Notes under the pieces: model-generated | What the model was told of the DNA's origin: nothing | The model's input: only the letters and a program-made list of their open reading frames with translations | The model's database searches: none | In this document: piece by piece, positions 58,376-64,000 of the stretch | Position numbering within the stretch: position 1 is the stretch's first letter | Layout of the letters: each line of letters begins with the position of its first letter | Made by a program: the position numbers and the translations under genes | Source of the DNA: Achromobacter insolitus | GTDB taxonomy: Bacteria; Pseudomonadota; Gammaproteobacteria; Burkholderiales; Burkholderiaceae_B | Reading direction: 5' to 3' | Assembly: GCF_002209555.1 (NCBI RefSeq) | Contig: NZ_NJIF01000003.1 | Coordinates: 806,001-870,000 of the forward strand | Length of the DNA: 64,000 bases

Positions 58376-58692
58376 CACGTAAAGACCATTCCCAAGGTAC
58401 CGACAACGTCTTGGAGGACCTGGGGTTCGAAGACGCCGCCGAACTATCCGCCAAAGCGGCGTTGGCGCTCAAGCTCAATAAGCTGATCGACGAGCGCGGG
58501 CTCAGCCAGATCGACACCGCTACGCTTACCGGCATGACCCAGCCCAAGGTCTCGCAGGTTCGGCGCTACAAGTTGCAGAATATCTCGTTGGAGCGCCTGA
58601 TGCGGGCATTGGTGTCACTGGACCAACACGTGGAGATCGTGGTGGAGCCGGCGCGACGGACGCATGCGCCAGGTATTACCGTCGCCGCCTGA
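58372..58692 (+). CDS. Antitoxin of the type II pair, XRE-like HTH (HigA-like)
   Basis: The 106-residue product has a helix-turn-helix of the Xre/HTH_37 type (GLSQIDTATLTGMTQPKVSQ then VRRYKLQNISLERLMRAL). The C-terminal part probably binds the toxin. It overlaps the toxin gene by 4 bp, as expected for a coupled toxin-antitoxin operon, and likely binds the palindrome at 57994-58013. Confidence 0.88.
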   Translation: MTRKDHSQGTDNVLEDLGFEDAAELSAKAALALKLNKLIDERGLSQIDTATLTGMTQPKVSQVRRYKLQNISLERLMRALVSLDQHVEIVVEPARRTHAPGITVAA

Positions 58693-58794
58693 AAATCGCA
58701 TTTCTTTGCCAAGAATTCCGTGCATTAAGATGCGCTCCACGAGATAATTCGGCGTCGGCCTGTACCGCCTTCTACACACTAGGACACCCCCAGC

Positions 58795-58989
58795 ATGGAC
58801 GCTTCGATCAGCAGTACCGTCAATACCGCCCTGGCCTTGAATGACGCGAACCTCATGCAGGAAGTGCAGGCGCGCGTGCTGAAGAAGGCGATCAATGCGC
58901 AGGCGGATACGGCCCTGACCTTGATGCAGTCGCTACCCGTGCTGGCCGTGGACGCCACGCTGGGGTCGCGCATCGATACGCACGCCTGA
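58795..58989 (+). CDS. YjfB-like small putative motility protein
   Basis: The 64-residue product (MDASISSTVNTALALNDANL; QEVQARVLKKAINAQADTAL; TLMQSLP) resembles the YjfB family of small putative motility proteins, which share the VLKKAxxxQxxxAxxLxQxLP pattern. It is separated from the flagellar genes by the accessory stretch. Its function is not established in any organism known to me. It has its own ATG and a bidirectional terminator behind it. Confidence 0.7.
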   Translation: MDASISSTVNTALALNDANLMQEVQARVLKKAINAQADTALTLMQSLPVLAVDATLGSRIDTHA

Positions 58990-59035
58990 GCGCAGCGCAG
59001 ACCTGAACGCAGCGCACGCCTGAACGCAGCGCACA
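58985..59035 (+). repeat. Three 17-bp tandem repeats over the end of the YjfB-like gene
   Basis: Units at 58985, 59002 and 59019 share CCTGAxCGCAGCGCA with a period of 17 bp. The first unit contains the TGA stop codon. The change in copy number would not alter the protein. They sit just before the terminator. Confidence 0.65.
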
Positions 59036-59073
59036 AAAAAAAGCGCCGGTCCCTATCCAGGGCCGGCGCTTTT
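59034..59073. terminator. Bidirectional terminator between the YjfB-like gene and lpdA
   Basis: The stem AAAAGCGCCGG / CCGGCGCTTTT, with an inner CCC/GGG pairing, has a run of A on the left and T on the right, so it works on both strands. It ends the plus-strand YjfB-like gene and the minus-strand pdh operon. Confidence 0.9.
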
Positions 59074-59107
59074 GCTTTACCGGGCAGCAGCATGGCTGCC
59101 CGGCGCT

Positions 59108-60892
59108 TTACTTCTTCTTCATCGGCGGCAAGTCGGTGCAAACGCCTTCGGCCACTTCGGCCGCCATGCCTACCGACTCACCCAGGGTCGGGTGCGGGTG
59201 GATGGTCTTGGCGATGTCGACGACGTCGGCGCCCATTTCGACCGCCAAAGCCAGTTCGCTGATCAGGTCGCCAGCGTGGGTACCCACGATGCTGCCGCCC
59301 AGGATGCGATGCGTTTCGGCGTCGAAGATGAGCTTGGTGAAGCCTTCGTCGCGGCCATTGGCGATGGCGCGGCCGGAGGCGGCCCAGGGGAACACGCCCT
59401 TGTCGATCTTGATGCCCTGCTTCTTGGCTTCGTCTTCGGTCAGGCCCACCCAGGCCACTTCCGGATCGGTGTAGGCCACCGACGGAATGACGCGGGCGTC
59501 GAAGAACGACTTCTGGCCTGCGGCGGCTTCGGCGGCGACGTGGCCTTCATGCACGGCTTTGTGGGCCAGCATGGGTTGGCCGACGATGTCACCGATGGCG
59601 TAGATGTGCGGCACGTTGGTGCGCATCTGGCGATCGACTTCGATGAAGCCGCGGTCGGTCACGGCGATGCCTGCGCGGTCGGCGCCGATCTTCTTGCCGT
59701 TGGGGCTGCGGCCCACGGCCTGCAGCACCAGGTCGTAGCGCTGCGGTTCCTTAGGAGCGCCCTCGCCTTCAAAGGTGACGTAGATGCCGTCCTTCTTGGC
59801 TTCCGCGCCCACGGTCTTGGTCTTCAACATGATGTTGTCGAAGCGGTAGGCGTTCTTCTTCTGCCATACCTTGACCAGGTCGCGGTCGGCGCCCTGCATC
59901 AGGCCGTCCAGCATTTCCACGACGTCCAGGCGCGCGCCCAGCGTGGAGTACACCGTGCCCATTTCCAGGCCGATGATGCCGCCGCCGATGATGAGCATCT
60001 TCTTGGGCACTTCACGCAGCAGCAAGGCGCCGGTGGAGTCGACGATGCGGTCGTCCTGGGGCAGGAACGGCAGCTTCACCGATTGGCTGCCCGCGGCGAT
60101 GATGGCTTGCTTGAAGCGCAGGGTCTGGGTCTTGCCGTCGGCGGCCTTGACCGTCAGGTGGTTCGGGTCGGCGAATTCGCCGACGCCATGCACCACGGTG
60201 ACCTTGCGCGCCTTCGCCATGCCAGCGAGGCCTCCGGTCAGCTTGGCGACCACGCTGTCCTTGTAGCCGCGCAGCTTGTCCAGGTCGATCTTGGGCTCGC
60301 CGAAGCTGATGCCGTGGGCAGCCAGTTCGCGGGCTTCGTCGATGATGGCGGCGTTGTGCAGCAGCGCCTTGGACGGAATGCAGCCCACGTTCAGGCAGAC
60401 GCCGCCGAGCGTGTCGTAGCGTTCCACCAGGACCACGGACAGGCCCAGGTCGGCAGCGCGGAAGGCGGCGGAATAGCCGCCGGGACCGGCGCCCAGCACG
60501 AGCATGTCGTACTCGCCGTCGGCCGAGCCCTTGAAGCTTGCCGCTGCAGGCGCTGCGGCCTGGGCGGCCGGAGCCTGCGCAGCCGGCTTCGGCGCCTCGG
60601 CAGCCTTGGGTGCTTCCTTCGGAGCTTCCTTGGCTGCCGGCGCGGCAGCGTCCGACGCTTCCACTTCCAGCACGACCGTGCCTTCGGCGACCTTGTCGCC
60701 GACCTTCACGTTGATGGACTTCACCACGCCGCCCTGCGACGCGGGGATTTCCATCGAGGCCTTGTCGGACTCGACGGTGATCAGGCTTTGTTCGGGCTTG
60801 ATCGTGTCGCCCACGGCGACCAGCACTTCGATGACTTCGACTTCCTTGAAGTCGCCGATGTCCGGCACTTTGATTTGAACGGTATTGCTCAT
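59108..60892 (-). CDS. lpdA: LpdA, dihydrolipoamide dehydrogenase (E3) with an N-terminal lipoyl domain
   Basis: E3 reoxidises dihydrolipoamide of the pyruvate dehydrogenase complex and reduces NAD+. The 594-residue product has a lipoyl domain with target Lys44 ([10 protein letters not shown]). It has an Ala/Pro linker, then the flavoprotein with GAGPGG at about 134-139 and the redox pair Cys166/Cys171 ([12 protein letters not shown]). The lipoyl domain fused to E3 is common in betaproteobacteria. It is the last gene of aceE-aceF-lpdA. Confidence 0.96.
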   Translation of the reverse strand: MSNTVQIKVPDIGDFKEVEVIEVLVAVGDTIKPEQSLITVESDKASMEIPASQGGVVKSINVKVGDKVAEGTVVLEVEASDAAAPAAKEAPKEAPKAAEAPKPAAQAPAAQAAAPAAASFKGSADGEYDMLVLGAGPGGYSAAFRAADLGLSVVLVERYDTLGGVCLNVGCIPSKALLHNAAIIDEARELAAHGISFGEPKIDLDKLRGYKDSVVAKLTGGLAGMAKARKVTVVHGVGEFADPNHLTVKAADGKTQTLRFKQAIIAAGSQSVKLPFLPQDDRIVDSTGALLLREVPKKMLIIGGGIIGLEMGTVYSTLGARLDVVEMLDGLMQGADRDLVKVWQKKNAYRFDNIMLKTKTVGAEAKKDGIYVTFEGEGAPKEPQRYDLVLQAVGRSPNGKKIGADRAGIAVTDRGFIEVDRQMRTNVPHIYAIGDIVGQPMLAHKAVHEGHVAAEAAAGQKSFFDARVIPSVAYTDPEVAWVGLTEDEAKKQGIKIDKGVFPWAASGRAIANGRDEGFTKLIFDAETHRILGGSIVGTHAGDLISELALAVEMGADVVDIAKTIHPHPTLGESVGMAAEVAEGVCTDLPPMKKK

Positions 60893-60904
60893 GGGGCTCC
60901 CCGT

Positions 60905-62569
60905 TTACAGCGCGATGCGGCGGAAGTCGGCCAGCAAGGCGCCCAGATAGGCGTTGAAGCGCGCAGCCGCGGCACCGTCGATGACGCGATGGTCGTAGGA
61001 CAGCGACAGCGGCACGATCAGGCGCGGCACGAACTGCTTGCCGTCCCAGACGGGCTTGTGCGAGGAGCGCGACACACCCAGGATGGCCACTTCAGGAGCG
61101 TTGATGATGGGCGTGAACGAGGTGCCGCCGATGCCGCCCAACGAGGAGATCGAGAAGCAGCCGCCCTGCATTTCGGCGGGCGAGATCTTGCCTTCGCGCG
61201 CCTTCTTGGACAGGTCGGTCATTTCCTGGGCGATCTGCAGGATGCCCTTCTTGTCGGCATCGCGGATCACCGGCACCACCAGCCCATTGGGCGTGTCGGC
61301 GGCAAAGCCGATGTGGTAGTACTGCTTGAGCACCAGGTTGTCGCCGTCCAGCGAAGCGTTGAACTCGGGGAACTTCTTCAAGGCAGCGACCACGGCCTTG
61401 ATCAGGAAGGCCAGCATCGTGACCTTGATGCCCGACTTCTCATTTTCCTTGTTAAGCGTGACGCGCAGCGCTTCCAGGTCGGTGATGTCCGCTTCGTCGT
61501 TGTTGGTGACGTGCGGGATCATGACCCAGTTACGGTGCAGGTTCGCGCCGGAAATCTTCTTGATGCGCGACAGCGGCTTGGCTTCGATGGGGCCGAACTT
61601 GGTGAAGTCGACCTTCGGCCACGGCAGGAGGCCCAGTGCAGCGCCATCGGCGGAACCGCCCGCGGCGGCCGCGGCCGGGCCGGCAGCCAAAGCCTGCTTG
61701 ACGAAACCGCGCACGTCGTCGGCGGTGATGCGGTCCTTCGGACCCGAGCCCTTGACCTTGCTGAGGTTCACGCCCAGTTCGCGCGCGAACTTGCGCACCG
61801 AAGGCGAAGCGTGGGGCAATTGGCCGGGCTTGAGGTTAGCGTCTTCCAGCGCGGCAGCGGGTGCCGGACGCTGCGCGGCGGGCGCAGGCGCCGGCGCGAC
61901 CTCTGCCTTGGCAGCGGGCGCGGCGGCGGCTTCGGCCTTGGCGGCAGGCGCGGGCGCGGCAGCGGCGGGCGCGGAGCCCTCCACCACGACGACGACTGAG
62001 CCCTTGGCGACCTTGTCGCCTACCTTGACCTTCACTTCCTTGACGACGCCGCCTTGGGAAGCGGGGATTTCCATCGAAGCCTTGTCGGACTCGACGGTGA
62101 TCAGGCTTTGCTCGGCCTTGATCGTGTCGCCCACCGCGACCATGACTTCGATGACTTCGACTTCCTTGAAGTCGCCGATGTCCGGCACTTCGATGTTCAC
62201 CGGGCCGGAGGCGGCAGCCGGGGCGGCCGGCGCGGCCGCGGCTGCCTGCTGCGGGGCAGCCTTGGCTTCGGCGTTGGGAGCCTCTTCCTTGGCGGGTGCG
62301 GCAGCCGGGGCGGCAGCTTCGCCCGCGCCCGACGCTTCTACTTCCAGCACGACCGTGCCTTCCGCAACCTTGTCGCCTACCTTTACGCTGATCGACTTCA
62401 CCACGCCGCCTTGCGACGCGGGAATCTCCATCGAGGCCTTGTCGGATTCGACGGTGATCAGGCTTTGTTCGGCCTTGATCGTGTCGCCCACCGCCACCAG
62501 CACTTCAATGACTTCCACTTCCTTGAAGTCGCCGATGTCGGGAACCTTGATTTGCACGATGTTGCTCAT
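60905..62569 (-). CDS. aceF: AceF, dihydrolipoamide acetyltransferase (E2)
   Basis: E2 is the core of the pyruvate dehydrogenase complex. The 554-residue product has two lipoyl domains with Lys44 and Lys163, each in [10 protein letters not shown]. An E1/E3-binding domain lies at about 258-291 ([20 protein letters not shown]). The catalytic acetyltransferase domain ends with the [10 protein letters not shown] active-site motif near the C-terminus. It lies 12 bp after both neighbours, so aceE-aceF-lpdA is one operon. Confidence 0.97.
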   Translation of the reverse strand: MSNIVQIKVPDIGDFKEVEVIEVLVAVGDTIKAEQSLITVESDKASMEIPASQGGVVKSISVKVGDKVAEGTVVLEVEASGAGEAAAPAAAPAKEEAPNAEAKAAPQQAAAAAPAAPAAASGPVNIEVPDIGDFKEVEVIEVMVAVGDTIKAEQSLITVESDKASMEIPASQGGVVKEVKVKVGDKVAKGSVVVVVEGSAPAAAAPAPAAKAEAAAAPAAKAEVAPAPAPAAQRPAPAAALEDANLKPGQLPHASPSVRKFARELGVNLSKVKGSGPKDRITADDVRGFVKQALAAGPAAAAAGGSADGAALGLLPWPKVDFTKFGPIEAKPLSRIKKISGANLHRNWVMIPHVTNNDEADITDLEALRVTLNKENEKSGIKVTMLAFLIKAVVAALKKFPEFNASLDGDNLVLKQYYHIGFAADTPNGLVVPVIRDADKKGILQIAQEMTDLSKKAREGKISPAEMQGGCFSISSLGGIGGTSFTPIINAPEVAILGVSRSSHKPVWDGKQFVPRLIVPLSLSYDHRVIDGAAAARFNAYLGALLADFRRIAL

Positions 62570-62581
62570 GTCTCTTTACCC

Positions 62582-64000
62582 TCAGGCGTATTGCGGGTTG
62601 GCTTTGTTCGGATTGATGCCGTACTTCTTGATGGCTTCAGCCACCTTGGCGACCGGCACCTTGCCTTCGTCGGCCAGCGCGCGCAGCGCGGCGACCACGA
62701 CGAAGTGGCGGTCCACTTCGAAGTGCTCGCGCAGCTTCGCGCGGAAATCCGAGCGGCCGAAACCGTCGGTGCCCAGCACCTTGTATTCGCGGCCCTTGGG
62801 CACGAACGGGCGGATCTGGTCGGCAAAGAGCTTCATGTAGTCGGTCGACGCGATGATCGGCCCTTCCGTCTTGGCCAGCTGTTCCGTGACGTAAGCCACC
62901 TGCGGCTTCTTCTCTTCGGGGTGCAGCATGTTGTGGCGTTCGGCGTCCAGGCCGTTACGGCGCAGTTCCGTGAAGCTGGTGACGCTCCACAGGTCCGAGG
63001 CCACGCCCCAGTCGGCTTCCAGCAGTTCTTGCGCGGCCATGACTTCGCGCAGGATCGTGCCCGAGCCCATCAGTTGCACGCGGTTCTTGCCCTTGCCGTG
63101 CGACTTGAGCTTGTACATGCCCTTGATGATGCCTTCCTCGTCGCCCTGGGTCAGACCGGGCTGCGGGTAGTTTTCGTTCATCACCGTCAGGTAGTAGTAG
63201 ACGTTTTCCTGATCTTCCACCATGCGCTTCAGGCCATGCTGGATGATCACGGCCAGCTCATGGCCGAACGTCGGGTCGTACGACACGCAGTTCGGGATGG
63301 TGGACGCCAGGATGTGGCTGTGGCCGTCTTCGTGCTGCAGGCCTTCGCCGTTGAGCGTCGTGCGTCCGGCAGTGCCGCCCAGCAGGAAGCCGCGCGCCTG
63401 CATGTCGCCGGCTGCCCAGGCCAGGTCGCCAATGCGCTGGAACCCGAACATCGAGTAGTAGATGAAGAACGGGATCATGATGCGGTTGTTCGAGGAGTAC
63501 GACGTGGCCGCCGCGATCCACGAGCTCATCGCACCCGCTTCGTTGATGCCTTCCTGCAGGAGCTGGCCGTCGGCCGCTTCCTTGTAGTACATGACCTGGT
63601 CCTTGTCGACCGGGGTGTACTTCTGGCCTTCCGGCGCGTAGATACCGATCTGGCGGAACAGGCCTTCCATGCCGAACGTGCGCGATTCGTCGGCCAGGAT
63701 CGGTACGACGCGCGGACCCAGTTCCTTGTCGCGCAGCACCTGGTTGAGGATGCGCACGAAGGCTTGGGTGGTGGAGATTTCACGGCCTTCGGCGGTGGGC
63801 TCCAGGACGGCCTTGAAGGCTTCCAGCGCGGGAGCCTTGAGCTGCTCGTCGGCCTTGGCGCGGCGGTGCGGCAGATAGCCGCCCAGCGCGGCGCGGCGCT
63901 CGTGCAGGTACTTCATTTCGGGCGAATCGTCGGCCGGCTTGAAGTAAGGCAGATCGGCGAGCTTGTCGTCCGGGATCGGAATGCCGAAACGGTCGCGGAA
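62582..64000 (-). CDS. aceE: AceE, pyruvate dehydrogenase E1 component (partial, C-terminal part)
   Basis: The frame is open to the right edge. The visible 472 residues begin FRDRFGIPIPDDKLADLPYF and continue through the AceE-type blocks DESRTFGMEGLFRQIGIYAP, the EGINEAGAMSSWIAAATSYS segment and GFGRSDFRAKLREHFEVDRH. E1 decarboxylates pyruvate with thiamine diphosphate; the cofactor-binding N-terminal half lies beyond the window. The homodimeric AceE type is normal for betaproteobacteria. Confidence 0.97.
   Translation of the reverse strand, partial: FRDRFGIPIPDDKLADLPYFKPADDSPEMKYLHERRAALGGYLPHRRAKADEQLKAPALEAFKAVLEPTAEGREISTTQAFVRILNQVLRDKELGPRVVPILADESRTFGMEGLFRQIGIYAPEGQKYTPVDKDQVMYYKEAADGQLLQEGINEAGAMSSWIAAATSYSSNNRIMIPFFIYYSMFGFQRIGDLAWAAGDMQARGFLLGGTAGRTTLNGEGLQHEDGHSHILASTIPNCVSYDPTFGHELAVIIQHGLKRMVEDQENVYYYLTVMNENYPQPGLTQGDEEGIIKGMYKLKSHGKGKNRVQLMGSGTILREVMAAQELLEADWGVASDLWSVTSFTELRRNGLDAERHNMLHPEEKKPQVAYVTEQLAKTEGPIIASTDYMKLFADQIRPFVPKGREYKVLGTDGFGRSDFRAKLREHFEVDRHFVVVAALRALADEGKVPVAKVAEAIKKYGINPNKANPQYA

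Noticed and set aside
54933-58692. A genomic island or mobile element between fliC and the pdh genes
   Set aside because: GC drop and a toxin-antitoxin pair hint at acquisition, but I see no integrase, transposase, tRNA site or flanking direct repeats that would mark the edges.
58720-58760. Possible sigma-28 promoter before the YjfB-like gene (GATAA motif)
   Set aside because: The GATAA part fits, but no TAAA is found at the required 15-base distance.
59072-61999. A 975-codon plus-strand frame over lpdA and aceF
   Set aside because: It is exactly antisense to two certain genes of the pdh operon and has no recognisable protein features.
1-64000. A CRISPR array, phage-defence system or other wholly new multi-gene system
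   Set aside because: The tandem repeats seen (50.6 kb and 59.0 kb) are adjacent units without spacers, and apart from the small toxin-antitoxin pair no defence-type genes are present.

Overview
This window is a high-GC (about two thirds G+C by eye) chromosomal segment from a motile betaproteobacterium of the Alcaligenaceae. Gene order and protein sequences fit Achromobacter best, with a motile Bordetella as the alternative. The basis is the flhDC-motAB-cheAW-mcp-cheRBYZ-flhBAF layout, FlhDC as master regulator, and a FliC of the Bordetella/Achromobacter type. About 90% of it is a nearly continuous flagellar and chemotaxis locus. No rRNA, tRNA, insertion sequence, prophage or CRISPR array was found.

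Layout. 1-251: 5' part of fliE (minus strand, runs off the left edge). 582-11922 (+): fliFGHIJK and fliLMNOPQR, covering the MS ring, switch, export ATPase, hook-length control and export gate. 11995-20087 (-): an Aer-type redox sensor, three membrane chemoreceptors and a small lipoprotein. 20229-30954 (-): flgBCDEFGHIJKL (rod, hook, rings, junction proteins). 31130-32778 (+): flgA, then flgMN behind a good sigma-28 promoter. 32866-38858 (-): flhB-flhA-flhF. 39046-51886 (-): a soluble receptor with a C-terminal sensor, then, in transcription order from the right, flhD-flhC-motA-motB-cheY-like-cheA-cheW-mcp-cheR-cheB-cheY-cheZ. 52268-54770 (+): fliA and fliC. 54933-58989: an accessory stretch of visibly lower GC with a class I methyltransferase beside fliC, a cysteine-containing membrane protein, a HigBA-like toxin-antitoxin pair and a YjfB-like small motility protein. 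59108-64000 (-): pyruvate dehydrogenase genes aceE (partial)-aceF-lpdA.

How it works together. FlhD/FlhC (class I) are expected to switch on the basal-body, hook and export genes and fliA. FliA then reads sigma-28 promoters, of which two clear ones are visible (fliC and flgMN), while FlgM holds FliA until the hook is complete. The Che proteins link six receptors to FliM through CheY. Regulators use weak start codons (flhD GTG, fliA TTG, flgM TTG, motA GTG, cheR GTG).

Most unusual points: FlhF is about twice the usual length with a roughly 395-residue C-terminal extension of unknown function; flhG and cheD are absent from their usual places; four receptors share nearly identical signalling modules but only two carry a CheR/CheB tether; hairpin-rich repeats separate flhC from motA and flgE from flgF; the flhD-fliA and flgB-flgA intergenic regions carry long inverted repeats; and a methyltransferase of unknown substrate abuts fliC. 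I see no wholly new multi-gene system with confidence; the best candidates are the FlhF extension and the fliC-adjacent accessory genes.
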